Made by a program: the position numbers and the translations under genes. From assembly GCF_947631635.1 (NCBI RefSeq), contig NZ_CANRMB010000009.1, positions 40,172-104,171 of the forward strand: a stretch of DNA of 64,000 nt, written 5' to 3'. The stretch is from an uncultured Dysosmobacter sp. (GTDB taxonomy: Bacteria; Bacillota; Clostridia; Oscillospirales; Oscillospiraceae). Positions 48,853 through 57,271 of the stretch are shown one piece after another (the stretch's first letter is position 1; each line of letters begins with the position of its first letter). Under the pieces are notes generated by a model. It saw nothing but the letters and a program-made list of their open reading frames with translations. It did not search any database and was not told the DNA's origin.

Positions 48853-49734
48853 ATGATACCACTGATCGCCCTTCTGCTGGTCATCAGCCTGCTGCCCGCG
48901 TGTTCTGTCCCGCCTGCGGCGGACACGCAAATTCCACAAGAGCCCGTATCCTATGCGCAGGCGGAGTTTTCGGCGCGGGAGCTGGTGGAGTACAGGGTTT
49001 CCATAGACCTTTGCGAGGAGGAGGCCCAGGCGGACGACGGTACGCCCCTGGCCTCATACCAGTTCCACCTGCCGGTGCTGGAGGCCCTGCGTGGAGACGG
49101 CACGGTCATCACGGAGCCGCAGACGGAACTGGAGGAACAGGCCGCGGAGGTGGTGCGGACGTTCAACGATAAATTCAGCAAATGGGCCGCGGCGGAGGAG
49201 TTCCCGGAATTCGCGGACAGCGCGGCGGAGGACCTGGCCTTGCGGCAGGAGCAGGATGGCACGTGGACGCCTTACACGCTGGAACTGATCTGCCGGGTCT
49301 ATCAGACCGACTGCCTGGTCAGCGTTTCGGCGGAGTATTACAGCGATACCGGAGGCGCGCACCCCAACATCTGGCTTCTGGGATGGAATTTTGATCTGTC
49401 CTCCGGGACCTTTTTTGACACGGGCGTTTTGGCGGAGGACAGTACGGCGTTCCAGACCGTGGTCCAGCAGGAGCTGCTCCAGCAGGCAGCCGCAGCGGCG
49501 GCGGAGAACGGCATGGAGCCGGAGGCGTTCTTCTGGCAGGATTATGAGCACATCATTGCTGACTGGGACAGCTATGCGGTGTCCTTCGACGAGACGGGTA
49601 TGACGGTGGCCTTTTCCCCCTACGAACTGGCGGCCTATGGCGCCGGTCCCCAGGAATTCCGGCTGTCCTATGAATGGCTGCTGCCGCACCTCAGCGGCCA
49701 CGGCCGGACCGTCCTGGGATTAGGCCTTGTTTGA
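48853..49734 (+). CDS. Exported lipoprotein with DUF4163/RsiV-like domains
   Basis: A 293-residue protein: signal with lipobox LLPAC (Cys about 17), then a beta-rich domain, VSVSAEYYSDTGGAHPN (a hallmark of the DUF3298 half that follows DUF4163), NFDLSSGTFFDTG and FSPYELAAYGAGPQEF near the end. RsiV, an anti-sigma factor and lysozyme sensor, has this extracellular pair, but here there is no cytoplasmic anti-sigma part. So an envelope lipoprotein that may bind a glycan or lysozyme. It lies 26 bases after tmcAL. Confidence 0.82.
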   Translation: MIPLIALLLVISLLPACSVPPAADTQIPQEPVSYAQAEFSARELVEYRVSIDLCEEEAQADDGTPLASYQFHLPVLEALRGDGTVITEPQTELEEQAAEVVRTFNDKFSKWAAAEEFPEFADSAAEDLALRQEQDGTWTPYTLELICRVYQTDCLVSVSAEYYSDTGGAHPNIWLLGWNFDLSSGTFFDTGVLAEDSTAFQTVVQQELLQQAAAAAAENGMEPEAFFWQDYEHIIADWDSYAVSFDETGMTVAFSPYELAAYGAGPQEFRLSYEWLLPHLSGHGRTVLGLGLV

Positions 49735-49818
49735 AAAATGCCAAAACGCGCAACCGTCCTTTTTCCGCCAATTTTCAGACAAGGCCGGGACACGGCGAAA
49801 TAGACAAACCCGAAAGCG

Positions 49819-49842
49819 CGGGCCGTTTGGCCCGTGTTTTTC
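49819..49842 (+). terminator. Terminator upstream of the PadR promoter
   Basis: CGGGCC-GTTT-GGCCCG followed by TGTTTTT. Confidence 0.75.
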
Positions 49843-49845
49843 TGC

Positions 49846-49892
49846 TTGACATACATAGAGATACTATGTATAATAGACCTAGAAACTCTAGG
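49846..49892 (+). promoter_or_regulatory. PadR promoter with two palindromic operators
   Basis: TTGACA at 49846-49851, 17-base spacer, TATAAT at 49869-49874: a consensus promoter. The spacer is itself a palindrome, ATACATAG-AGATA-CTATGTAT (49851-49871), and a second one, CCTAGA-AAC-TCTAGG, covers the start site (49878-49892). ATAC/GTAT arms around a short spacer are typical for PadR sites; the gene's own product is the likely binder. Confidence 0.8.
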
Positions 49893-49917
49893 TATTGATC
49901 TCCAACGGAGGTGCATT

Positions 49918-50259
49918 ATGAAAAAGAAGCAGAATATCGAGCATACCCAGCTGCTGGTGCTGTCCCTGCTGGCGGGGGAGGATATGTACGGCTACCAGAT
50001 GATCCTGGAGCTGGCCCGCCGCTCCGACCACACCTTTGAGATGAAGGAGGGCACGCTGTATCCGGTGCTCCACGGCCTGGAGCAGTCCGGCATGGTGGAG
50101 GCCTACCAGCAGGAGGCCCCCACAGGCCGGATGCGGAAGTACTATCACCTGACCCGCAGGGGCGGCGCGCTGCTGAAAAGCGAGACGGAGGCCTGGCAGA
50201 GCTATGCCGGGGCTGTCAACGCCGTGCTGCGCAGCAGCGCGGGCCTGAATCCGGCGTGA
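49918..50259 (+). CDS. PadR-family transcriptional regulator
   Basis: A 113-residue winged-helix repressor: LLVLSLLAGEDMYGYQMILE, EGTLYPVLHGLEQSGMVEAY and GRMRKYYHLTRRGGALL are the PadR core; a short C-terminal helix serves dimerisation. The ATG at 49918 follows CGGAGGTG. Probably represses its own operon through the palindromes in its promoter and responds to a small molecule or membrane stress. It is followed at one base by a HAAS-domain gene, the usual pairing. Confidence 0.93.
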   Translation: MKKKQNIEHTQLLVLSLLAGEDMYGYQMILELARRSDHTFEMKEGTLYPVLHGLEQSGMVEAYQQEAPTGRMRKYYHLTRRGGALLKSETEAWQSYAGAVNAVLRSSAGLNPA

Positions 50260-50260
50260 T

Positions 50261-50986
50261 ATGACCAGAGAGGAATATACCAAACGGGTCCTTGCCGCCC
50301 TCCGCCGGGTGACAGAGGCGGAGCGGACCTCCATCCAGGCGGAGATCGACGCCCACATGGAGGACCACATCTGCGCCCTGCTGGATCTGGGGTATCCGCC
50401 GGAGCTGGCGGAGGAGCGGACCATGGCCCTGATGGGGGACCCCGAAGAGGTGGGCCGGGAGCTGGACAGGCAGTACCCCCTGCGGTGGCTGGTGCTGGGC
50501 CGCATCGCGCAGGCGGCGCTGATCCTGGCGGTTTTGACGTCGGCCCTGGGCCTTTTGAGCGGCGTGTACGGTACATACAAAAACTTGCAGGCCCGGCTGG
50601 CGCCCTGGACCTTCATCTCGGACCACTGGGAGGCGGAGATCAGCCAGAAGCTGGATATTCGCCTGTCCGTCGGCTCAGATGTCCTGCGCATCCTCGGCTC
50701 CGGCACGGGAAAGACGGAGGAGGGAGAGCCGGCGGCCACGGTCCTGCTGTGCTGCTATGACCAAAGCCCCTTTGGATATACCTCCGGCCTGCGCGTGACA
50801 TTTGAGGACTGCCGGGGGCAGGTGTGCTTTGGCGGATGCGGCAGCACCAGTGTCTCCGGGGTGGTGGATTATTCTGACTGTCAGAGCACGGTCCAATACG
50901 GCGACCCCTATCTCACCGTGGTCTGTGAGCGGTATGGGGAGCGGTATGAGGCACAGGTGCCGCTGCTGTGGGAGGAGGACGCATGA
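50261..50986 (+). CDS. HAAS-domain (DUF1700-like) membrane protein
   Basis: A 241-residue protein. N-terminal helical domain about 1-75 (MTREEYTKRVLAALRRVTEA, HMEDHICALLDLGYPPELAE, GDPEEVGRELDRQ) is the HAAS/DUF1700 type that couples to PadR regulators; one membrane helix about 84-105; an outer beta-rich part with several Cys (CCYDQ, CFGGCGS, CQSTVQ). Follows padR by one base and overlaps the next gene by ATGA. Confidence 0.85.
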   Translation: MTREEYTKRVLAALRRVTEAERTSIQAEIDAHMEDHICALLDLGYPPELAEERTMALMGDPEEVGRELDRQYPLRWLVLGRIAQAALILAVLTSALGLLSGVYGTYKNLQARLAPWTFISDHWEAEISQKLDIRLSVGSDVLRILGSGTGKTEEGEPAATVLLCCYDQSPFGYTSGLRVTFEDCRGQVCFGGCGSTSVSGVVDYSDCQSTVQYGDPYLTVVCERYGERYEAQVPLLWEEDA

Positions 50987-51624
50987 AAAAGAGAGAGAAA
51001 CAGTCCTCCCGAAAGCGGACCGCCCTGCGGCGGTGTGCTATCCTGGCGGCGGTGGTGATTCTGGCCTCCGCAGGGAACCTGTACAATTTCCTGCCCATCC
51101 AGGCGGTCTGGGATATGGCGGACCTCAACGACATCGAACACCCCAGGGTGGTGAGGCGGTTTTACGACGGCACGCTGCCCGTCACCCGGTTCGCCCTCCA
51201 CTATCTGGTGGAGGGGGACCGCGCCATGATGCTGTGCGTGGCAGGCTACCACCCGTTGTTCGGCTGGTATGACCGGGCCTATGCCAGGGTGGAGACCTGG
51301 GACGGCGCGGGCCTCTATGCCGAGGTCTACGGACACCGGCAGGGAGGGGCTGAGACCGCCTACCTGTTTGGCCGCGTGGACGACCCGGACATCCGGTGCC
51401 TGTCCCTGCGGATCACGGAGAATGTGCATGGAGAGGACCCCAGCACCAGGACCGTGGAGATCCCGGCGGCGGATATCCGGGAGCGGGATGGGGAGCTGTA
51501 TGTGCTGACGAAGCTGGAGGACGTGTCCGTTGGCGCTTACAACGCCTTTGAGGTGCTGGGGTTTGATGAGGCGGGACTGCCGGTGACGGCTGTGGAAGCG
51601 CAGCAGCACACCTGGGCCACCTGA
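50983..51624 (+). CDS. Membrane-anchored outer protein of the PadR operon
   Basis: A 213-residue protein: basic start, one membrane helix (about 22-40), then an extracellular beta-rich domain with Tyr/Trp-rich stretches (GYHPLFGWYDRAYARVETWD). No known family. Its ATG overlaps the stop of the HAAS gene, so it is the third gene of the padR unit. Both membrane partners may sense the envelope. Confidence 0.75.
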   Translation: MKKREKQSSRKRTALRRCAILAAVVILASAGNLYNFLPIQAVWDMADLNDIEHPRVVRRFYDGTLPVTRFALHYLVEGDRAMMLCVAGYHPLFGWYDRAYARVETWDGAGLYAEVYGHRQGGAETAYLFGRVDDPDIRCLSLRITENVHGEDPSTRTVEIPAADIRERDGELYVLTKLEDVSVGAYNAFEVLGFDEAGLPVTAVEAQQHTWAT

Positions 51625-51633
51625 ACCCTGGAA

Positions 51634-51665
51634 AAACGGAGCCGCCCAAATGGGCGGCTCCGTTT
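51634..51665. terminator. Bidirectional terminator
   Basis: AAACGGAGCCGCCC pairs perfectly with GGGCGGCTCCGTTT across AAAT. Confidence 0.9.
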
Positions 51666-51667
51666 CA

Positions 51668-52549
51668 TCATTCCGTAAAATGCACGTGGTTGTTGATGTG
51701 GTCCTGGCAGAAGCAGTGATAGCCCGCGCAGCGGGAGCAGTACCGGAATTCCAGGTCCGGAAAATCCGTGTCCGTGCGTCCGCAGACAGAGCACTTGTGG
51801 CGATAGCCCTGCTCCGCCTCCTTTTTCCGCTGCTGCCGGACGGCGGCCTTGAACTGGATGGTCTGGTGGCTGGACTGATGCCTGGTACGGCCCCGACGGT
51901 AAGAGATCTCGTCGGAGATGTTGGTCCAGAAGAACACGAAGAAGTTCAGCAGGGCGATGACCGGCAGCAGGGCCCCCACCAGGTCCAGATGAAGCAGGCT
52001 GGTGAGAACGGACAGGGCAAAAACCGCTGCGTCAAGCCAGGCCAGCCATTTGACCTTCACCGGGATGATGTAGAGGATTAGGAACCGGGTGTCGGGGTAC
52101 AGCATGGCAAAGGCAAAGAACAGGGAGAGGTTCACATAGCCGGCGCCGGAGATAAAGACATTCTGCCCGGTGACCAGCGCCATGATGACGCCGGCGGCCA
52201 CCGTCAGGACCACGCCGGAGAGATAGTAGAGGCTGAATTTCGCGGTGCCCCACTCCCGCTCCAGGGTGGTGCCGATCATGTAGTAGAGATACAGAAAAAA
52301 GAGCAGCCAGATGACTTGCCGCGAAGAGCTGTAACCGGGCATGAAGATAAAGGTGACCAGCCGCCACAGCTCTCCGGACTTGATGGCCAGCCAGTTGAAT
52401 TCCAGGAAGCTGACGGCGTTGTATCCGGCGAACACCGCCAAAAGATAGACCAGAGCGTTGCCGAAGACGATGTACCGCATCAGGTTTGGAATGCCGAAGC
52501 GGGGATGGTTATAGGCGAACCGGTCCACCGCGGCGTTGAGCTTTCTCAA
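51668..52549 (-). CDS. Rhomboid-like membrane protein without catalytic Ser, with C-terminal zinc finger
   Basis: A 293-residue protein with about six membrane helices in rhomboid order (RYIVFGNALVYLLAVF, ELWRLVTFIFMPG, YYMIGTTLEREWGTAKF, then SGAGYVNLSLFFAFAML). The L1-loop WR and the EREWG stretch match rhomboids, but the GxSG serine motif reads GAGYVN, so it is probably not a protease. C-terminus: CSVCGRTDTD..RYCSRCAGYHC..DHINNH, a zinc-binding unit. TTG at 52549 is the start because GGAGGG lies seven bases upstream; the frame beyond has no site. It may bind membrane proteins like iRhoms or derlins. Confidence 0.8.
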   Translation of the reverse strand: MRKLNAAVDRFAYNHPRFGIPNLMRYIVFGNALVYLLAVFAGYNAVSFLEFNWLAIKSGELWRLVTFIFMPGYSSSRQVIWLLFFLYLYYMIGTTLEREWGTAKFSLYYLSGVVLTVAAGVIMALVTGQNVFISGAGYVNLSLFFAFAMLYPDTRFLILYIIPVKVKWLAWLDAAVFALSVLTSLLHLDLVGALLPVIALLNFFVFFWTNISDEISYRRGRTRHQSSHQTIQFKAAVRQQRKKEAEQGYRHKCSVCGRTDTDFPDLEFRYCSRCAGYHCFCQDHINNHVHFTE

Positions 52550-52673
52550 GAGGATCCCTCCAACACGAACAGTATGATAAGAGATTATACCCACTCTGGA
52601 TGGAAAAATCATGTATAAATTTTGAACGATGGAAAACGACCGCAATTTTCCAACAAAAAACAGCAAATGTATA

Positions 52674-52702
52674 TTGACATTCCGCCGAAAACTGATTAAG
52701 AT
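52674..52702 (+). promoter_or_regulatory. metK promoter
   Basis: TTGACA at 52674-52679, 17-base spacer, TAAGAT at 52697-52702. Confidence 0.8.
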
Positions 52703-52723
52703 GATAGCAACAATTAAATGACC

Positions 52724-52863
52724 CTTATCAAGAGTGGTGGAGGGAACGGCCCAGTGAAACCACGGCAACCTGCATTGTAAGGTGCCAAATCCGGCGGTAT
52801 CGACAGATGAGGACCAGAAAAAGTGTTTTTCTGCGCGTTTCGTCGTCGAAACGCGCAGTTTTT
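52724..52863 (+). promoter_or_regulatory. SAM-I riboswitch (S-box) with terminator
   Basis: CTTATCAAGAG at 52724 pairs at its 5' end with GATGAG at 52806-52811 (P1). Between them are GTGGAGGGA, GCAACC, GGTGCCAAATCC, which are the conserved S-box blocks. A perfect 12-pair terminator CTGCGCGTTTCG/CGAAACGCGCAG with five T follows at 52831-52863. High SAM would close P1 and let the terminator form, reducing metK expression. Confidence 0.96.
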
Positions 52864-52903
52864 ATGCGCTTGGAAAGGGAACATACAAAAAGGAGCAAAT
52901 ACG

Positions 52904-54085
52904 ATGGCAAGACACTATTTATTTACATCTGAATCCGTGACCGAAGGTCACCCCGACAAGATCTGCGACCAGATCTCCGACGCCGTTCTGGACGCCATCC
53001 TGGCCCAGGACCCCCAGGGCCGCGTGGCCTGCGAGACCACGGCCTGCACCGGCCTGATCCACGTGATGGGCGAGATCACCACCAAAAGCTATGTGGACAT
53101 CGACAAGGTCGCCCGGGAGGTGGTCCGGGACATCGGCTATGACCGGGGCAAGTACGGCTTTGACTGCGACACCTGCGGCGTCATCACCTCGATCGATGAG
53201 CAGTCTCCCGATATCGCGCTGGGCGTGGACAAGTCCTTGGAGGACAAATCCGGCGCGCAGCTGGGCGAGGGCGCCGGCGACCAGGGCATGATGTTCGGCT
53301 ACGCCTGCGACGAGACACCGGAGCTGATGCCCCTGCCCCTGTCCCTGGCCCAGAAGCTCTGCAAGCAGATGACCCTGGTCCGCAAGACCGGCGTGGTGCC
53401 CTATATGCGGCCGGACGGCAAGAGCCAGGTCACCGTGGAGTATGACGAGAACGACCGCCCTGTCCGGGTGGATACCGTGGTCATCTCCACCCAGCACAAC
53501 CCGGACGTCACCCTGGAGCGCATCCGTCAGGACATGGTGGAGCTGGTGGCAAAGGTCGTCATTCCCAAGGAACTGCTGGATGAGAATACAAAGTATTATG
53601 TCAACCCGACCGGTCGCTTTGTCAAGGGCGGTCCTGCGGCGGACGCGGGCCTGACGGGCCGGAAGATCATTGTGGATACCTACGGCGGCAGCGCCCCCCA
53701 CGGCGGCGGCTGCTTCTCCGGCAAGGACCCCACCAAGGTGGACCGCTCCGCGGCCTATGCCGCCCGCTGGGTAGCTAAGAACATCGTGGCCGCCGGACTG
53801 GCCCGCCGCTGCCAGGTGCAGCTGGCCTACGCCATCGGCGTGGCCCAGCCCGTCAGCATCCTGGTGGATACCTTCGGCACCGGCACCGTGGGCGACGACA
53901 AGCTGGAAGCCGCTGTCCGCAAGGTCTTTGACCTGCGTCCCGCCGCCATCATCCGGGACCTGGACCTGCGCAGGCCCATTTACCGGAAGCTGGCCGCCTA
54001 CGGCCACATGGGCCGGGAGGACCTGGGGGTTTCCTGGGAAAAGACCGACCGCATAGAGGCCCTGAAGGCCGCTGTGGCGGAATAA
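52904..54085 (+). CDS. metK: S-adenosylmethionine synthase
   Basis: A 393-residue Met[21 protein letters not shown] at the start (GHPDK phosphate loop), [20 protein letters not shown], and [16 protein letters not shown], the loop over the active site. Makes SAM from methionine and ATP; controlled by the SAM riboswitch in its leader. AAAAGGAG lies nine bases before the ATG. Ends with its own terminator. Confidence 0.97.
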   Translation: MARHYLFTSESVTEGHPDKICDQISDAVLDAILAQDPQGRVACETTACTGLIHVMGEITTKSYVDIDKVAREVVRDIGYDRGKYGFDCDTCGVITSIDEQSPDIALGVDKSLEDKSGAQLGEGAGDQGMMFGYACDETPELMPLPLSLAQKLCKQMTLVRKTGVVPYMRPDGKSQVTVEYDENDRPVRVDTVVISTQHNPDVTLERIRQDMVELVAKVVIPKELLDENTKYYVNPTGRFVKGGPAADAGLTGRKIIVDTYGGSAPHGGGCFSGKDPTKVDRSAAYAARWVAKNIVAAGLARRCQVQLAYAIGVAQPVSILVDTFGTGTVGDDKLEAAVRKVFDLRPAAIIRDLDLRRPIYRKLAAYGHMGREDLGVSWEKTDRIEALKAAVAE

Positions 54086-54100
54086 GCACACAGCAAAAAA

Positions 54101-54128
54101 GCCCCGCCGTTCAACGGCGGGACTTTTT
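54101..54128 (+). terminator. metK terminator
   Basis: GCCCCGCCG pairs with CGGCGGG-A-C across TTCAA, followed by five T. Confidence 0.85.
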
Positions 54129-54216
54129 CGTGTTGTCAGTGCCGTGATAGTGAGCGGCACATGGGAGATCAGGAAGGGGGCATGTGCGCCGAGGGAGACA
54201 TCCAGGGATCCAAAGG

Positions 54217-54702
54217 TCAGGGTATCATGCATGGCGGTTCCTCTTGGTCACGCTGTAATGCCATTTTCAGATACACCATGTCGGTCAATTGCCGCCCGGC
54301 TTCGAAAATGGGGTGGTCGTAGTGATCGGTAAAAAAATGCGGGACCCGGTGGCTCTCCCGAAAGCCGCATTTTTCGTAAAAGGGGATGGTCAGCGGGCTG
54401 TCTCCAGTGCCGGCCAGCAGCGTCCGTCCGCCGCTGTTCCGGCAGTGCTCCGCGGCAAAGGCCAGCATGGCTTGTCCGTAGCCGCTGCGCTGGCTGTCCG
54501 GCGCGGTGGCCAGGTTTTTGACCTCGAACACACCGCCGCCCTCGTCCGTCACCACGCAGACGGTCCGCAGCCTGCCGCCGTCGTACAGGGCAAAGAGCGT
54601 GCCCCGGTCCAGATAGCGGTCGATCATGCTCTCCTGCTCGTCGCCCAGCAGAAGCAGGGGCAGAAATTCCCGCTTATTCTCCAAAATCTGACGAATTTCC
54701 AT
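54217..54702 (-). CDS. GNAT family N-acetyltransferase
   Basis: A 161-residue protein: VKNLATAPDSQRSGYGQAML is motif A (acetyl-CoA loop Q-R-x-G-x-G), FYEKCGF motif B. C-terminal DHYDHPIFEAG resembles YvbK-type enzymes. Start MEIRQILENK at 54702 with AGAGG upstream. Substrate unknown; a single-gene unit that faces metK. Confidence 0.86.
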   Translation of the reverse strand: MEIRQILENKREFLPLLLLGDEQESMIDRYLDRGTLFALYDGGRLRTVCVVTDEGGGVFEVKNLATAPDSQRSGYGQAMLAFAAEHCRNSGGRTLLAGTGDSPLTIPFYEKCGFRESHRVPHFFTDHYDHPIFEAGRQLTDMVYLKMALQRDQEEPPCMIP

Positions 54703-54770
54703 CAAAACAGGCCTCTTTCCAGAGTTTTTGCGCCGCTTGCAGGGCAGAATAGGGCTGGAGGTGATACGCG

Positions 54771-54959
54771 GTGGAGAAATTTCCAAGCTATCTTTGCCTG
54801 ACAGACCTGCTGGACCAGGATCTGTCCGCCTATGAGTATTTCCAGACCCTCTCGCCGGAGACGCAGACCACTCTGCGGCGGGAGGACGGCTGCATCGGCA
54901 CGCTGGACGAGCTACAGGCCCGGGTGGCCAATATGCAGGCGTCTGGGCTCGTGGAGTAG
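54771..54959 (+). CDS. Small acidic protein with GTG start
   Basis: A 62-residue protein from GTG at 54771, with GGAGGTGATA seven bases upstream. Contains LTDLLDQDLSAYEYFQTLSP and TLRREDGCIGTLDELQ. Small proteins reading (Y/F)FxxLSPExQxxLxxxDxxIxTxDEL are widespread in Clostridia; no function known. Divergent from the acetyltransferase. Confidence 0.7.
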   Translation: MEKFPSYLCLTDLLDQDLSAYEYFQTLSPETQTTLRREDGCIGTLDELQARVANMQASGLVE

Positions 54960-55015
54960 AGCGGCGCGCAAGAATAGACGGACCCGCTCACTCTGTCAAA
55001 AGGCAAAAGAGCTGC

Positions 55016-55068
55016 CCGGCCTGTCGAAAATCCGCCCGACAGGCCGGCAGTCTCCCAAAAAGACTGCC
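55016..55068 (+). repeat. Two adjacent hairpins, partly terminator-like
   Basis: CCGGCCTGTCG pairs with CGACAGGCCGG (55016-55047) and GGCAGTC with GACTGCC (55046-55068), sharing two bases. A third, GCCCCTTT/AAAGGGGC, lies at about 55129-55148. They follow the small acidic gene. The rest of 54960-55208 holds no gene. Confidence 0.6.
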
Positions 55069-55208
55069 TACTATGATTATAAGGAATGCTGCCGTCCCGT
55101 TCAAGATACATCTTCCGAAAGAAGCTGTGCCCCTTTGACCAAAGGGGCAAATGAGCCGAGAGACGAAATTGGGGCCACGGGTCGAATCTTTCCCTTTAGA
55201 ACAAGCAC

Positions 55209-55928
55209 TTAACTGTTAATTCGGGAACGACAAATCTCTGACAGATGATATTCAAATTCTAAGGTAACGGTTGGAACGCTATTGTATAGTTCACAAGCAT
55301 CTTTGAGATTCTTTGCATATCCATCAAAATCACCTGATTCAAATGCTTTTACTGCCATGTAAAAGAGTGCTTGTACTTTTGCACGTTCCTTCAAAATGGG
55401 AGGATGTATTTCTATTTGGGCGAGCATTTCCTCTTCGCTGCATTTTCCCAATAAAAATTTTGCCGTTGCAAATTCGGGAGATAGCGTATTTTTATTTCTT
55501 AACCGAGCATTTAGCAACTTCTTGCTTTCCTGCTTTGCCTTTTTGTCATTGAGCATCGTTGCCTCATAATACAAAATACCAGGGGCTTGTGTTCTGGGAC
55601 GGTCTTGATAAGCAGCTCGACTTCCATCTTGAAGTGCTTGTATCGCCTCTTGGTATTTCCCCAGTTCAAAATATCCGATACTTAGTGCAATAAAGAATAG
55701 CGATGAACTCCGATCAATTTTAGGGGAATTTTCCCCAATTTCTGCAATCATTTTTTTGCAAAAGGATACCAGTGTTTCATACTGTCTGGCTCCAATTAAA
55801 GCCTTGGTATAATTTCCTGGCATTAGGTCTGCATATTCTGATTGCTCTTTCTGCAAATGGGATCTTTCCAAATACAATGCACAAAACGCATCATATTCTT
55901 TTTTCTCAATTAACTCGAAAGCTCCCAT
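55209..55928 (-). CDS. TPR-like helical repeat protein
   Basis: A 239-residue, all-helical protein with TPR-like units, best seen in FFIALSIGYFELGKYQEAIQALQDG and ALFYMAVKAFESGDFDGYAKN. No signal or membrane helix. GGGAGGATAA precedes the ATG. The base composition is clearly richer in A and T than the surroundings, hinting at transfer. It stands alone. Possible Rap-like or scaffold role, but no peptide partner is adjacent. Confidence 0.75.
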   Translation of the reverse strand: MGAFELIEKKEYDAFCALYLERSHLQKEQSEYADLMPGNYTKALIGARQYETLVSFCKKMIAEIGENSPKIDRSSSLFFIALSIGYFELGKYQEAIQALQDGSRAAYQDRPRTQAPGILYYEATMLNDKKAKQESKKLLNARLRNKNTLSPEFATAKFLLGKCSEEEMLAQIEIHPPILKERAKVQALFYMAVKAFESGDFDGYAKNLKDACELYNSVPTVTLEFEYHLSEICRSRINS

Positions 55929-56093
55929 TGATTATCCTCCCTTGCCATATTTTTATGGCACAATTATAGCGATTTTCTTGGCATACTGCAAGGTGATTTG
56001 CACTTGTTTTCTGAAATCGGAATAGTGGAACGGCTGTCGATTCAACAAAGTTTTCTTGTGTTACTTTACCGCACATGAGTAATGACCGCCGGA

Positions 56094-56122
56094 TTGAAAT
56101 ACAGAACGAATGCTGTTATAGT
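56094..56122 (+). promoter_or_regulatory. Promoter of the TfoX-C gene
   Basis: TTGAAA at 56094-56099, 17-base spacer, TATAGT at 56117-56122. The stretch 55929-56093 holds no gene. Confidence 0.65.
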
Positions 56123-56164
56123 ATAGACAAAGCACGATTGTGAGTTGGAAAGGGATGTGGTTTG

Positions 56165-56419
56165 ATGGCGGAGCTGACGTCCATGCGGAATATTGGAAAA
56201 GAGATGGGGCGGAAGCTCCGGTCCGTCGGCATTTGTTCGGCGGAGGAATTGGCGCGGCTGGGAAGCAAAGAGGCGTTTGCCCGCCTGAAAACGCGCTATC
56301 CCAATGTCTGCCTGGTCCATCTGTATACGCTTCAGGGCGCGGTGGAAGATGTGGAATACCACCGTTTGCCCGAGGAAGTGAAGAAGGACCTGAAGGACTT
56401 TAGCGACAGCTTCCAATAA
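56165..56419 (+). CDS. TfoX C-terminal domain protein
   Basis: An 84-residue protein: LTSMRNIGKEMGRKLRSVGI, SAEELARLGSKEAFARLKTR and LYTLQGAVEDVEYHRLP make the TfoX/Sxy C-terminal helical domain, which resembles helix-hairpin-helix folds. It lacks the N-terminal TfoX domain; stand-alone forms are common in Bacillota and not known to control competence. ATG at 56165, with a weak AAAGGGATG site. Confidence 0.88.
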   Translation: MAELTSMRNIGKEMGRKLRSVGICSAEELARLGSKEAFARLKTRYPNVCLVHLYTLQGAVEDVEYHRLPEEVKKDLKDFSDSFQ

Positions 56420-56472
56420 GCTGTTCGTCCGATTTGTTCTTTCCAAACGGAGATTTGAAGGAGAGGCGCTGT

Positions 56473-57222
56473 ATGAATGCTGATTTTATCAACCTGACGC
56501 CGGAAAATATCGCCCATGAGCATCTGTGCTGCATCATCCGCAGTAAAAAGCCCCATCCGGGCGTTGAGGCAAAGCGGCAGTGGCTTTCAGAGCGGCTGAA
56601 GGAAGGCCATGTCTTTAGAAAACTGAACGAAAAAGCGGTGGTTTTTATCGAATACGCGCCCCTGGAGACCGCCTGGGTGCCTGTGATCGGTGACAACTAT
56701 GTGTATGTGTATTGCCTGTGGGTCACCGGAAGCCACAAGGGAAAAGGCTATGGACGGGCGCTGATGGAGTATTGCCTGGCGGATGCCAGGGCAAAGGGAC
56801 AGTCCGGCGTCTGCATGCTGGGAGCGGCCAGGCAAAAGGCCTGGCTCTCCGACCAGGCCTTTGCGAAGAAATTCGGCTTTGAGGCGGTCGATACCACCGA
56901 CTATGGCTATGAACTGCTTGCGTGCTCCTTTGATGGAACCGTGCCGAGGTTCGCGCCCAACATCAAGACTCCGGCAATTGAGAGCCAGGAGCTGACCATT
57001 TACTATGACCTGCAATGCCCCTATATCGTCCAGAGCGTGGAAATGGTCAGGCGGTATTGTCAGGACCATGCCGTTCCGGTATCGTTCATGCAGGTGGATA
57101 CGCTGCAAAAGGCAAAGGAACTGCCCTGCGTGTTCAATAACTGGGGCGTGTTCTACAAGGGAAGATTTGAGACTGTGAATTTGCTGGATGCCGCCGCATT
57201 GACAAGACTGCTGAAAAGATGA
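56473..57222 (+). CDS. GNAT acetyltransferase with YoaP-like C-terminal domain
   Basis: A 249-residue protein: acetyltransferase about 1-150 with YCLWVTGSHKGKGYGRALME as acetyl-CoA loop and FAKKFGFEAVDT, then a thioredoxin-like/YoaP C-terminal part about 170-249 with LTIYYDLQCPYIVQSVEMVR and LPCVFNNWGVFYKGRF. The YoaP pattern is complete. GAAGGAGAGG precedes the ATG. Likely co-transcribed with the TfoX-C gene. Substrate unknown. Confidence 0.87.
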   Translation: MNADFINLTPENIAHEHLCCIIRSKKPHPGVEAKRQWLSERLKEGHVFRKLNEKAVVFIEYAPLETAWVPVIGDNYVYVYCLWVTGSHKGKGYGRALMEYCLADARAKGQSGVCMLGAARQKAWLSDQAFAKKFGFEAVDTTDYGYELLACSFDGTVPRFAPNIKTPAIESQELTIYYDLQCPYIVQSVEMVRRYCQDHAVPVSFMQVDTLQKAKELPCVFNNWGVFYKGRFETVNLLDAAALTRLLKR

Positions 57223-57271
57223 TGATGTTGTTGTGGTAAAGTGCAAAAAGTCAATTTCAGAAAGGGAATAT

